A DNA stretch of 64,000 nt from an uncultured Eubacteriales bacterium (GTDB lineage Bacteria; Bacillota; Clostridia; Lachnospirales; Lachnospiraceae): NCBI GenBank assembly GCA_949292785.1, contig CASFBK010000007.1, positions 124,001-188,000 of the forward strand, given 5' to 3'. Position numbers and translations under genes: made by a program. The notes beneath the pieces are model-generated. The model saw only the letters and a list, made by a program, of their open reading frames with translations, ran no database searches and had not been told where the DNA came from. Of this stretch, positions 27,242-34,965 are shown in pieces. Positions within the stretch are counted from its first letter, which is position 1; every line of letters starts with the position of its first letter.

Positions 27242-27283
27242 AAACAGTTTTGAAACAAAAGTCAAAAAGGTAAATGTTAGGAT
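27242..27283 (+). promoter_or_regulatory. Direct-repeat promoter D
   Basis: AAAC half-sites at 27242 and 27253 (11-bp step). The extended -10 TGTTAGGAT is at 27275-27283, with its hexamer 25 bp from the second half-site, the same geometry as A and B although the surrounding sequence is unrelated. Confidence 0.55.
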
Positions 27284-27325
27284 AAGACTATCATATAGAA
27301 CAAGGAATGAAAAGGAGTGAATGTA

Positions 27326-27844
27326 ATGGGAACAGGAAACGAAACAATGAAAACGGTTACGATATTGCTCACCAGATATTCAGATTTATTTGGACGATTT
27401 ATCTCTGGAATCAGCCGACATGGTTATTCCCATGCATCCATATCCATAGATGAGAAAGAAGAAATATTTTACAGTTTCAATAAAAAAGGCTTTGTCATTG
27501 AAAAACCAAAGAAAAGAAAATCCAAAGCAAGGAGATTCGGAAGTGTGTGTATTCGTATGCAGGTTCCGGAAAGCACCTATGCATTGATTAAAGAAGAGAT
27601 CAATCAGTTTCTGGAGAAAAAAGAGCAGTACACATATTCCAGTCTTGGAGTTGTATTGTGTCTGCTGCATATTCCACATAAGTTTAAAGACCAGTATTTT
27701 TGTTCCCAGTTTGTAGCGGAAATTCTGGCACGAGCAGGAGCAATAGAATTAAAGAAAAAAGAGTCTTTATATTTGCCGGGGCAGTTGATAGATGGAATGG
27801 AGTGTCTTTTTGGGGCAAAGCAGCTTGTGTATAATATCATTTAA
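27326..27844 (+). CDS. Permuted papain-fold (YiiX/NlpC-P60-like) hydrolase
   Basis: About 172 residues. The histidine (GYSHASISID) comes before the cysteine (FCSQFVAEIL), which is the order of the circularly permuted papain-like amidases (YiiX/LRAT/NlpC-P60 relatives). Members hydrolyse amide or ester bonds in peptidoglycan or lipids. No signal peptide is seen, so a cytoplasmic or membrane-surface role on acyl lipids is as likely as wall hydrolysis. ATG 27326 lies 8 bp after AAGGAG; GTG 27317 overlaps that site. Confidence 0.8.
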   Translation: MGTGNETMKTVTILLTRYSDLFGRFISGISRHGYSHASISIDEKEEIFYSFNKKGFVIEKPKKRKSKARRFGSVCIRMQVPESTYALIKEEINQFLEKKEQYTYSSLGVVLCLLHIPHKFKDQYFCSQFVAEILARAGAIELKKKESLYLPGQLIDGMECLFGAKQLVYNII

Positions 27845-27893
27845 AAATGCAGACATTTTACTGTTCACCTCGCAGCTACAGTGGAGATATCTG

Positions 27894-27922
27894 TTGTAAA
27901 AGCATACGGATTTCTGTATAAT
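27894..27922 (+). promoter_or_regulatory. Sigma-A promoter for the GNAT/APH pair
   Basis: TTGTAA (27894-27899), 17 bp, TATAAT (27917-27922), 34 bp before the ATG. Confidence 0.7.
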
Positions 27923-27956
27923 AAAAAGTAACACAAAAAAGATTTGAGGTGTAAAT

Positions 27957-28412
27957 ATGGCTATTTCCTATCAGAGATTGACAGAAAATGAACTGGATAC
28001 ATTTATAGAAATGCGCATTAACCAATTAAGAGAAGAAGGTGCCAAGGAAGACATAGACCTTAGACCAGCTTTGTATGATTACTATCAGCGGCATATGGCA
28101 GATGGTACGTTCGTGTCATGGCTTGCTGTCTATGATGGTAAAATTATCGGTACCAGTGGGATGTCATTTGTTGAAAAACCGCCATACTTTGGATGTCCCA
28201 GTGGTAAAATAGGACTTTTATCAAGTATGTTTACGGACAAAGCATATAGAAGAAGAGGCATTGCAAAAGAATTACTCTCTCGGGTAGTGGAGGAAGCAAA
28301 GGAATATGGATGTGGCGCGGTTCAGATAACGGCTTCTGATATGGGGGTAAAGCTTTATACCGATTTTGGTTTTGTAAAGAATGGGAATTTTATGCAGTGG
28401 AATTGTCGATGA
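27957..28412 (+). CDS. GNAT family N-acetyltransferase
   Basis: A 151-residue Gcn5-type acetyltransferase. The acetyl-CoA pyrophosphate loop is YRRRGIAKELLSRV (R/Q-x-x-G-x-A/G), preceded by the strand IGLLSSMFTDKAY and followed by VQITASDMGVKLYTDFGFV. The acceptor is unknown. The downstream kinase-like gene may overlap it by an ATGA, suggesting co-expression. Confidence 0.9.
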   Translation: MAISYQRLTENELDTFIEMRINQLREEGAKEDIDLRPALYDYYQRHMADGTFVSWLAVYDGKIIGTSGMSFVEKPPYFGCPSGKIGLLSSMFTDKAYRRRGIAKELLSRVVEEAKEYGCGAVQITASDMGVKLYTDFGFVKNGNFMQWNCR

Positions 28413-28456
28413 AATCTACAAGAATTATTATAAAACAACGGGAGGGTTACGCCACG

Positions 28457-29359
28457 ATGAATGAAAAAATTCAAGAGATTCTTACCGAATGGGATTTGCA
28501 GGACAAGGAAATAAAGCAGATATACGATACAACCTGGCAGGTGGGAGATTCTTATGTGTTGAAGGTATATTACAATTTGGACATGTTGGAGAGAAATATA
28601 AAAATACTGCAAACATTAGAAGGAATGAATATTCCCGTGGGACAAATTGTATTTACCAATGATGGCAAAACATATGTATCAAAGAAAGATGCTTTTTATA
28701 TTCTTTCTCAAAAACTTCCGGGGAATAATATTGTACGGATTGGCAATGACAGGAATATTGCTTTACAAATGGGAGGGATCATTGCTGAACTTCATATTGC
28801 CTTTAAAAAGTGCGAAAATGCAGCTGTATTTTGGAATAGTAGTCTGTTAGGTGAGATGAATGGCTGGGTCAAAGACAATTTTCAAAGCAATAACTGGAAT
28901 TATATAAGCAAAGAGGATTATGAGAATATCGTATCAGAATTAGAGACAATATATCATGAATTACCAGTACAGCTTATTCATAGAGATGTGCATTTCGGCA
29001 ATTTTCTTTTTGAAAAAGGAAAATTTTCCGGTTACATTGACTTTGATTTGAGCCAAAGAAACATACGCATTTTCGATTTGTGTTATTTTTTACTTGGGCT
29101 ATTATCAGAAAAAGAAAAACTAGAGATAACAGAAGCGATATGGTTTGATTTGGTGAAGGATGTTTTTGCAGGATATGAAAGCAAGCAGCAGCTATTGGAA
29201 GCAGAGAAGAAAGCAGTGCCTTATGTGATGGAGTGTATCGAGCTGTTGTTTGTTTCCTGGTTTGAAGACCAAAAGGATTCTGTCTGTGCGGAAAGTTCTT
29301 ACAAAATATTCGAGTTTGTAAGAAAGCAGGAAGACAGGATATGGAAAAGTATACCGTAA
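28457..29359 (+). CDS. Aminoglycoside phosphotransferase-like (APH/choline kinase-fold) protein
   Basis: About 300 residues of the APH kinase fold. Brenner's motif LIHRDVHFGNFLF is near residue 175, followed by the metal-binding YIDFDLSQRNIRIFDL. An N-terminal lobe strand (SYVLKVYY) carries the expected lysine. This group includes drug and small-metabolite kinases; the substrate is unknown. The start is uncertain: ATG 28457 has GGAGG 11 bp upstream, while ATG 28409 overlaps the previous stop and would add 16 residues. Confidence 0.85.
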   Translation: MNEKIQEILTEWDLQDKEIKQIYDTTWQVGDSYVLKVYYNLDMLERNIKILQTLEGMNIPVGQIVFTNDGKTYVSKKDAFYILSQKLPGNNIVRIGNDRNIALQMGGIIAELHIAFKKCENAAVFWNSSLLGEMNGWVKDNFQSNNWNYISKEDYENIVSELETIYHELPVQLIHRDVHFGNFLFEKGKFSGYIDFDLSQRNIRIFDLCYFLLGLLSEKEKLEITEAIWFDLVKDVFAGYESKQQLLEAEKKAVPYVMECIELLFVSWFEDQKDSVCAESSYKIFEFVRKQEDRIWKSIP

Positions 29360-29463
29360 GAAAAAATGAAAACTTGATTGTGGTACCGGACAAGTGTAAA
29401 ATTTGCATATTAGGTTGACGAAGATATGAAAATAAAAATAGGAATGTAAAGGTAAAATAAAAA

Positions 29464-29823
29464 ATGAAAAAAGTATTAGTGACTATCTGTTTTATGGCTT
29501 TGTTGTGTGGATGTATTAACGATAAAAAGCCGGATTTTACAGTTTCGGATGAAGAAATTTTAGAAAAGTTCATTTCAGAAGATAACTATAGTATTGTTGA
29601 TGTAAGAACAAAAGAAGAATATGAAGAAGGACACGTAGTTGGAGCTATTCATATTCCGTATGATGAAATTGACGAAAATACCGGATTAGATAAAGGAAAA
29701 AGCATAATTGTTTATTGCCAGGAGGGCGATGAAAGTGGTATTGTATGTGATAAATTAAGAGCGTTAGGGTATGAGGTTTTTGATTTAGGAACATATGATG
29801 CTATAACTTTGGAAAAGGAATAA
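29464..29823 (+). CDS. Rhodanese-like lipoprotein
   Basis: 119 residues with a short signal peptide ending in LLCGC (lipid-modified C17 predicted) and one rhodanese domain (about 30-115: YSIVDVRTKEEYEEGHVVGA, split at its ends). The active loop is YCQEGDES with C85. The arginine that usually sits near the end of this loop is replaced by glutamate, so sulfur-transfer activity may be altered. It is probably on the outer face of the membrane. The ribosome site is weak. Confidence 0.85.
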   Translation: MKKVLVTICFMALLCGCINDKKPDFTVSDEEILEKFISEDNYSIVDVRTKEEYEEGHVVGAIHIPYDEIDENTGLDKGKSIIVYCQEGDESGIVCDKLRALGYEVFDLGTYDAITLEKE

Positions 29824-29860
29824 TGACATTTAATTCAAGTGATGAAAGTGTGTGGTAGAA

Positions 29861-30640
29861 ATGAAAATAGGTGCGTATCAGTTTGCAGTGACAAGCGATA
29901 TGAAACATAATATGGATATAATTGAAAAGGCAGTTAGGAGAGCTTCTGAGGAAAAAGTAAAATTACTGGTATTTCCAGAATGTGCATTGACAGGGTATCC
30001 GCCTCATGATATAGAAAATCCATCAGAAATTGATTTTGAACAATTAGCTGTCTTTTACGAACAAATACAAACAATGGCAATAAATTATGATATTTATATA
30101 ATTGTAGGGACCATAATAAGAGAGAATAAAAAATACTTTAATAGTGCAATTACATTTTCACCTGATTGTGAAAATATAGTATATCATAAGAGAGCCTTGT
30201 GGGGATGGGATAAAGAGAATTTTTGTGTGGGTAATAAGAGTGGTATATTTGAAATTGACGGAATAAAAATAGGAGTAAGAATATGCTTTGAAGTCAGATT
30301 TCCAGAATTTTTTAGAGAGCTTTACAAAGAAGGAACTGACCTGAATATTATTCTTTTTTATGATATTTCTAATAAAGAAGATTTTCAAAGATATGAGTTA
30401 ATGAAATCGCATATTCGTACAAGAGCAGTGGAAAATGTTTGTTATACATTGACGGCGAATACAATACGCCCGTATCAGACTGCACCAACAGCCTTGTTTG
30501 ACAGGTCTGGTTATGTGTTAAAGGAGTTAGAGCCAAATACAGAGGAAATGTTAATATATGACTTGAATGATACACAGCTTGACTTTGGAGAGCAAGGTAG
30601 AAAATGTTTATCCGATTTATTGATTACAAATTCAGATTGA
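29861..30640 (+). CDS. Carbon-nitrogen hydrolase (nitrilase superfamily)
   Basis: About 259 residues with the full Glu-Lys-Cys triad: E40 in VFPECALTGYPP, K110 in YHKRALWGWD and C142 in GVRICFEVRFPEF. Family members hydrolyse amides, nitriles or carbamoyl groups; the substrate cannot be told. ATG 29861 gives the normal family start (KIGAYQ). GTG 29852 is an alternative; neither has a strong ribosome site. Confidence 0.88.
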   Translation: MKIGAYQFAVTSDMKHNMDIIEKAVRRASEEKVKLLVFPECALTGYPPHDIENPSEIDFEQLAVFYEQIQTMAINYDIYIIVGTIIRENKKYFNSAITFSPDCENIVYHKRALWGWDKENFCVGNKSGIFEIDGIKIGVRICFEVRFPEFFRELYKEGTDLNIILFYDISNKEDFQRYELMKSHIRTRAVENVCYTLTANTIRPYQTAPTALFDRSGYVLKELEPNTEEMLIYDLNDTQLDFGEQGRKCLSDLLITNSD

Positions 30641-30664
30641 TGAGACAACCGTAGGAGATAAGAA

Positions 30665-31441
30665 ATGATTTACGAAGATTTATTATTTCGTTTTACTGAA
30701 ATGAGTAAGAAGATATTGGGAAATAACCTGGTGGGAATTTATTTACATGGTTCGGCGGCTATGGGCTGCTTTAATCCCAAGAAGAGCGACTTGGACCTGA
30801 TTTTAATTGTAAAAAATGATATTCCAAGTGCAGTAAAAATGGAATTCATGAACAAAGTGGTAGAATTAAACGAAGAAGCTCCGGCAAAAGGGATTGAATT
30901 AAGTATTGTAAAAAAAGAATTTTGCAATCCATTCGTTTATCCAACACCCTTTGAATTGCATTTTTCTGCCATGCATTTAAATTGGTTTAAAGCGCAGCCG
31001 GAAGATTATATAGAAAAGATGCAGGGCACAGATAAAGACCTGGCAGCACATTTTACAATTATTAATAAATGCGGAGTTGTATTATTCGGAGAAAAAATCA
31101 GTGAGGTCTTTGGAAAAGTTCGTAAGAATGATTATATAGATAGTATTTGGCTTGATATTGAAGATGCCCGAGAGGATATAGTAACAGATTCTATGTATAT
31201 TACATTAAATCTGTGCAGGGTACTGGCTTATTTACAGGAAGATTTGATTTTGTCTAAAAAATCAGGTGGAGAATGGGGGCTTAGTATATTGCCACAGGAG
31301 TTTCATGCTTTGATTCAGGAGGCACTTCAAAGCTATGAGACGGATAGAGATATGATAATTCATTTAGAAACAGCAAAGCATTTTGCGGAGTATATGTTGT
31401 CACAAATCGAACAATGTAAGGCAAAATTGTGTGAAGAATAG
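30665..31441 (+). CDS. Aminoglycoside adenylyltransferase-like nucleotidyltransferase (DUF4111)
   Basis: A 258-residue protein with a nucleotidyltransferase core GSAAMGCFNPKKSDLDLILI (GS near residue 29, catalytic SDxD near 41) and a C-terminal helical DUF4111 domain (LNLCRVLAYLQEDLILSKKSGGEWG). This is the organisation of ANT(3'')/ANT(9)-type enzymes that adenylylate aminoglycosides. Similarity is at superfamily level, so resistance is only possible. AGGAGATAAGAA precedes the ATG, and the gene ends 11 bp before the acyltransferase. Confidence 0.85.
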   Translation: MIYEDLLFRFTEMSKKILGNNLVGIYLHGSAAMGCFNPKKSDLDLILIVKNDIPSAVKMEFMNKVVELNEEAPAKGIELSIVKKEFCNPFVYPTPFELHFSAMHLNWFKAQPEDYIEKMQGTDKDLAAHFTIINKCGVVLFGEKISEVFGKVRKNDYIDSIWLDIEDAREDIVTDSMYITLNLCRVLAYLQEDLILSKKSGGEWGLSILPQEFHALIQEALQSYETDRDMIIHLETAKHFAEYMLSQIEQCKAKLCEE

Positions 31442-31452
31442 AGAGGAAAGAG

Positions 31453-32505
31453 ATGCGAAAGCATTATATTGATAATCTGAGAAATATTGCAATCTTACTA
31501 TTATTTCCGGTACATACTTTTATGATATGGAACGATTTCGGTTCTGGTTTTTATATATGGCTTGGGGAAAATAAAATATTAAGTACATTAATCGTACTGG
31601 TAAATCCCTGGTTTATGCCAATTCTTTTTGTGCTGGCAGGAATGAGTGCGCGTTATGCACTTGAAAAGAGAACCGCAAAAGAATTTATTGTGCAGAGAAT
31701 CAGGAAATTATTGATTCCTTTTATAAGCGGAATGCTGTTTCTTGTACCAGTTCAAACGCTATATGCGAGAAAATATTTTAATCATTTTGAGGGCGGAATT
31801 CTGGAAAACTGGAAATATTTTTTTACGCATCTGACAGATTTTAGCGGCTACGATGGGGCATTTACACCGGGACAGCTCTGGTTTATTTTGTTCTTATTTC
31901 TAATATCAATGATTTCAATATTGTTGTTCCGATACTTGCCATATAAAAAGATTTTTTCCAAAATAGAAAGGCTACCGATAGAGGTAATTTTTCTTCTATT
32001 TATCCCAATTTGGCTGATGTATTACTTAGGAAATTTTGGGGGATTCAGTATTGGAAAAGATTTAGCACTATTTTTGATAGGTTACTATGTGCTAAGCAAT
32101 GACGTTGTGATGGAAAAAATAGAAAAAAATATAAAATGGATTGCCGGCTTATGTATCATTGGAACAGCTGCATTGGTGATATTATATTATTGTTTTTCTT
32201 ATTATGGTGATTTATGGATAAATTATATCGGCTGGAATAGTATTTTGGTATTACTGTTTTTCGGAAAAAGAAAGCTAAATAAGCGAACAAAATTTACGGA
32301 TTATTTTAATAAAGCATCCTATCCGATTTATATTTTGCACCAGTCAATTCTTGTGGCTGTTGCATATTATGTTGTTCAAATAAGTGATGTATTGCTGATA
32401 CAGTTATTGGGAATTTGCTTTGGAAGTTTTATATTGACAATCGCATTGTACCATCTCATTCGAATGATACCGGTTGTTCGGGAAATGGCAGGTATCGTTA
32501 AATAG
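31453..32505 (+). CDS. Acyltransferase family 3 membrane protein
   Basis: A 350-residue multi-pass protein of the Acyltransferase_3 (OafA/YrhL) family. It opens with YIDNLRNIAILLLFPVHTF, with the catalytic histidine in PVHTF, and has about ten membrane segments and the RKLLIPFISG loop. Such proteins acetylate sugars or lipids at the envelope. It follows the nucleotidyltransferase gene closely (AGAGGAAAGAG site). Confidence 0.9.
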   Translation: MRKHYIDNLRNIAILLLFPVHTFMIWNDFGSGFYIWLGENKILSTLIVLVNPWFMPILFVLAGMSARYALEKRTAKEFIVQRIRKLLIPFISGMLFLVPVQTLYARKYFNHFEGGILENWKYFFTHLTDFSGYDGAFTPGQLWFILFLFLISMISILLFRYLPYKKIFSKIERLPIEVIFLLFIPIWLMYYLGNFGGFSIGKDLALFLIGYYVLSNDVVMEKIEKNIKWIAGLCIIGTAALVILYYCFSYYGDLWINYIGWNSILVLLFFGKRKLNKRTKFTDYFNKASYPIYILHQSILVAVAYYVVQISDVLLIQLLGICFGSFILTIALYHLIRMIPVVREMAGIVK

Positions 32506-32510
32506 TGGAG

Positions 32511-32531
32511 AGGTGAATTAGTCACCTATTT
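32511..32531 (+). terminator. Short hairpin after the acyltransferase gene
   Basis: AGGTGA/TCACCT with a 5-nt loop, followed by ATTTT. Confidence 0.4.
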
Positions 32532-32560
32532 TAAGGAAGATAATAACTGTTATACTATCA

Positions 32561-32600
32561 TAGAAAGCCGACACACTCTAATGTTGCCGGCTTTCTATAT
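32561..32600. terminator. Hairpin between convergent genes
   Basis: TAGAAAGCCG (32561-32570) pairs perfectly with CGGCTTTCTA (32588-32597). T-rich flanks are short, but it sits midway between convergent genes. Confidence 0.55.
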
Positions 32601-32607
32601 ATGTGCC

Positions 32608-33492
32608 TTATAAGTGCTTCAAATTCACCCGGTATTCTCGTAGCATAGACTCATCCGCATTTGAAATTTGATAGTCCAGATGTTTCAAAAGCCGCTTCTT
32701 GTCTTTTGGTAAATTTCCTCGTACCTGTATCAGATTAGATGCACCATCTGTCACAATTCTTGTCTCAATGGAAAGCCTATCTACAAGTGTGCGCAGTTCT
32801 ATTAGCTTCTCAATCTCGTTTTCCTCTTTCCAGTTACCCTTTAAAATTTCCTGATATAATTCAGATGTCGGGTAGATTGTCAACATAGAAGATTCAATAA
32901 TCTGTGGATGAAGCTGATTAAATATTTCTGCAGTCTGGATAGCACCCTTTTCACCGCCTCCAGCTCCGTATATTCCAGTCAAATAGAAAAAGTTGTAGCT
33001 GATGCCTGCTTCTTCGAGTTTCCGACATTGTTCAAGCACATCCTTAACCTGAAAACCTTTATTCATAAAAGCTAATGCCTCATCACTTCCTGTTTCGACA
33101 CCGATTGTCAGCCCATCATAACCTAATGCATGAAGTTCTTTTAATTCATCTACACTTTTCGGGGTGATGTCTGTTATTCTTGCAAAGCATCCGATACTTT
33201 TGATTTTGGGATAATATTTTTCTACCATCTCTGCCAAAGTCTTAAGCTTGTCTGTACTTAGTACAAATGGGTTTGCTCCTGTAAAAAATACTCTCGGCAC
33301 ATTTCCGTAATATCTGTTTGCCTGTGCCAAATCCTCCTCAACTTCAGAAAATGGAGACATCTTAAATTTAAAAGGCAAATCCTCATATAGTGTGCAGAAT
33401 TTACAAGCGTGATGTGTACATCCCGCTGTCACTTGAATTAACAGCGAATATGCCTCATAAGGTGGTCTCCATATTGTTCCTGTGTAATGCAT
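32608..33492 (-). CDS. Radical SAM protein
   Basis: About 294 residues. The iron-sulfur motif is GCTHHACKFCTLY (CX4CX2C), typical of a common but uncharacterised radical SAM group. FFTGANPFVL and GYDGLTIGVETGSDEALAFM are SAM-domain motifs. ATG at 33492 has AGGAGG 7 bp upstream; the longer frame to 33513 has none. It starts 24 bp after pyrD on the same strand and is probably co-transcribed. The substrate is unknown. Confidence 0.88.
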   Translation of the reverse strand: MHYTGTIWRPPYEAYSLLIQVTAGCTHHACKFCTLYEDLPFKFKMSPFSEVEEDLAQANRYYGNVPRVFFTGANPFVLSTDKLKTLAEMVEKYYPKIKSIGCFARITDITPKSVDELKELHALGYDGLTIGVETGSDEALAFMNKGFQVKDVLEQCRKLEEAGISYNFFYLTGIYGAGGGEKGAIQTAEIFNQLHPQIIESSMLTIYPTSELYQEILKGNWKEENEIEKLIELRTLVDRLSIETRIVTDGASNLIQVRGNLPKDKKRLLKHLDYQISNADESMLREYRVNLKHL

Positions 33493-33516
33493 AGTTAAGC
33501 CTCCTTTTGTCATAAA

Positions 33517-34419
33517 TCAATGAACAATTCCTCTGATTTCAGACAAATCAGAGATATTATTTTTTTCCATAAAATCCTTTATTCCCTCGATTATTTCCGG
33601 CATTGCATAGGGATTGTGAAAATTAGCAGTTCCGACTGCAATACCTGTTGCACCTGCCATAATAAATTCAAGTGCATCTTCTGCTGTAGCAATTCCGCCC
33701 ATACCGATTACAGGGATAGACAACGCATGACAGACCTGATACACCATCCTGAGTGCAATCGGTTTGATTGCCGGACCAGATAAACCACCTGTCTTATTTG
33801 CTACATAAAACCCCCGTCTTTTCACATCAATTCCCATTCCTGTTATGGTATTGATAAGTGAAATCGCATCTGCACCACCTGCCTCAGCAGCTTTTGCTAT
33901 TTCTGTTATATCTGTCACATTTGGTGTCAGTTTCATGGATATAGGCAATCTGCTTATCCCCTTGATTTCCTTTGTGATGTGTTCTACCATTTCCGGTTCC
34001 TGTCCGAATGCCATACCGCCATGTTCCACATTGGGGCAGGATATATTTATTTCTAAAATATCTACCGGTTTATCATTCAGTCTGTCTACCACTTCCAGAT
34101 ATTCTTTTATGGTATTTCCACATACATTTACAATGATTTTTGTATCGTATTGCGCTAAGAACGGAATATCTCGCTCTGAGAAAACATCAACACCTGGATT
34201 TTGCAGTCCCACTGCATTTATCATTCCACTGCTTGTTTCCATAATTCTCGGTGCAGGATTTCCTTTCCATGCTTCAAGTGATACACCCTTTGTGACGACT
34301 GCTCCCAGCAGACCTAAATCATAAAATTCGCTATATTCCTGACCAGAGCCAAAAATGCCAGATGCAGGCATTATGGGATTTTTAAGTGTTACACCTGCTA
34401 TATCTACTGCCATATTCAT
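33517..34419 (-). CDS. pyrD: Dihydroorotate dehydrogenase, class 1B catalytic subunit-like
   Basis: About 300 residues, a FMN-binding TIM barrel with LKNPIMPASGIFGSG, NAVGLQNPG, EINISCPNVEHGG (cysteine as catalytic base, class 1), PISMKLTPNVTD and GMGGIATAEDALEFI. It oxidises dihydroorotate to orotate in pyrimidine synthesis. Class 1B enzymes normally pair with PyrK, which is absent here, and the neighbour is a radical SAM gene, so a paralogue with a different role is possible. ATG 34419 follows AAGGTGG. An HxlR regulator gene is divergent. Confidence 0.9.
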   Translation of the reverse strand: MNMAVDIAGVTLKNPIMPASGIFGSGQEYSEFYDLGLLGAVVTKGVSLEAWKGNPAPRIMETSSGMINAVGLQNPGVDVFSERDIPFLAQYDTKIIVNVCGNTIKEYLEVVDRLNDKPVDILEINISCPNVEHGGMAFGQEPEMVEHITKEIKGISRLPISMKLTPNVTDITEIAKAAEAGGADAISLINTITGMGIDVKRRGFYVANKTGGLSGPAIKPIALRMVYQVCHALSIPVIGMGGIATAEDALEFIMAGATGIAVGTANFHNPYAMPEIIEGIKDFMEKNNISDLSEIRGIVH

Positions 34420-34444
34420 TCGTTTCACCACCTTTCTTGCCACG

Positions 34445-34453
34445 ATTATAACA
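34445..34453 (-). promoter_or_regulatory. Extended -10 promoter for pyrD
   Basis: On the minus strand, TGTTATAAT. An AGTACTTTTAAAA half-site resembling the HxlR palindrome arms covers the -35 position (34466-34478). Confidence 0.45.
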
Positions 34454-34492
34454 ACTGCATAGAATTTTAAAAGTACTGTCTTTTTTTGTTTA

Positions 34493-34531
34493 TACTATTA
34501 AAAAAGATACTATGTATGATTTTTAATAGTA
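34493..34531. promoter_or_regulatory. Palindromic operator in the pyrD-HxlR gap
   Basis: Perfect 12-bp arms TACTATTAAAAA (34493-34504) and TTTTTAATAGTA (34520-34531), 15 bp apart. The right arm ends 2 bp before the hxlR -35. A related half-site is at 34466-34478. This is a probable HxlR binding site. Confidence 0.6.
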
Positions 34532-34533
34532 CA

Positions 34534-34562
34534 TTGCAAAATACTGCCAGGCATATTATAAT
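34534..34562 (+). promoter_or_regulatory. Sigma-A promoter for the HxlR regulator
   Basis: TTGCAA (34534-34539), 17 bp, TATAAT (34557-34562). Confidence 0.75.
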
Positions 34563-34586
34563 CGTTATGAAAAGGAGTTTTTGACT

Positions 34587-34913
34587 ATGAGCAATATGAA
34601 ATCTTCCCTGCCACAATGCGTGGCAATGGTTAAAATTCAAAACATATTAAATGGTAAATGGAAAATAACGATACTCTGGTACATCGCAGAATACGAAGTT
34701 CAGCGGTTCGGAGAATTAAGACACCGACTAGGGGATATTACACAATCCACCCTCACAAAGCAGCTTCGTGAATTAGAGCAGGACGGCTTCATTTCTCGCT
34801 ATGTTTATCAGGAAGTTCCTCCAAAGGTGGAATACTCCCTGACGGATTTAGGGAAAAGCTTCGTGCCTATTTTGGCGGAAATGAAAAAATGGAGTGATGC
34901 CCACCTGATGTAG
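34587..34913 (+). CDS. HxlR family transcriptional regulator
   Basis: A 108-residue winged-helix protein. It has the HxlR start CVAMVKIQNILNGKWKITIL with an N-terminal cysteine (PQCVA), the recognition region FGELRHRLGDITQSTLTKQL and the wing PPKVEYSLTDLG. HxlR proteins often sense oxidants or reactive electrophiles through that cysteine. It is divergent from pyrD/radical SAM and probably controls them. ATG 34587 is 10 bp after AAGGAG; TTG 34581 is a less likely start. Confidence 0.92.
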   Translation: MSNMKSSLPQCVAMVKIQNILNGKWKITILWYIAEYEVQRFGELRHRLGDITQSTLTKQLRELEQDGFISRYVYQEVPPKVEYSLTDLGKSFVPILAEMKKWSDAHLM

Positions 34914-34965
34914 AAAAAAATAAATTTTATAAAGAAATTTAGAATTATTGAGGAAAAGGAAAGTT

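Noticed and set aside
28974-29573. 199-codon minus-strand frame across the APH-like and rhodanese genes
   Set aside because: It is antisense to two genes with clear catalytic motifs and spans their gap, with no promoter or ribosome site.
33845-34324. 159-codon plus-strand frame within pyrD
   Set aside because: It is an antisense shadow of the conserved TIM barrel, Ser/Phe-rich.
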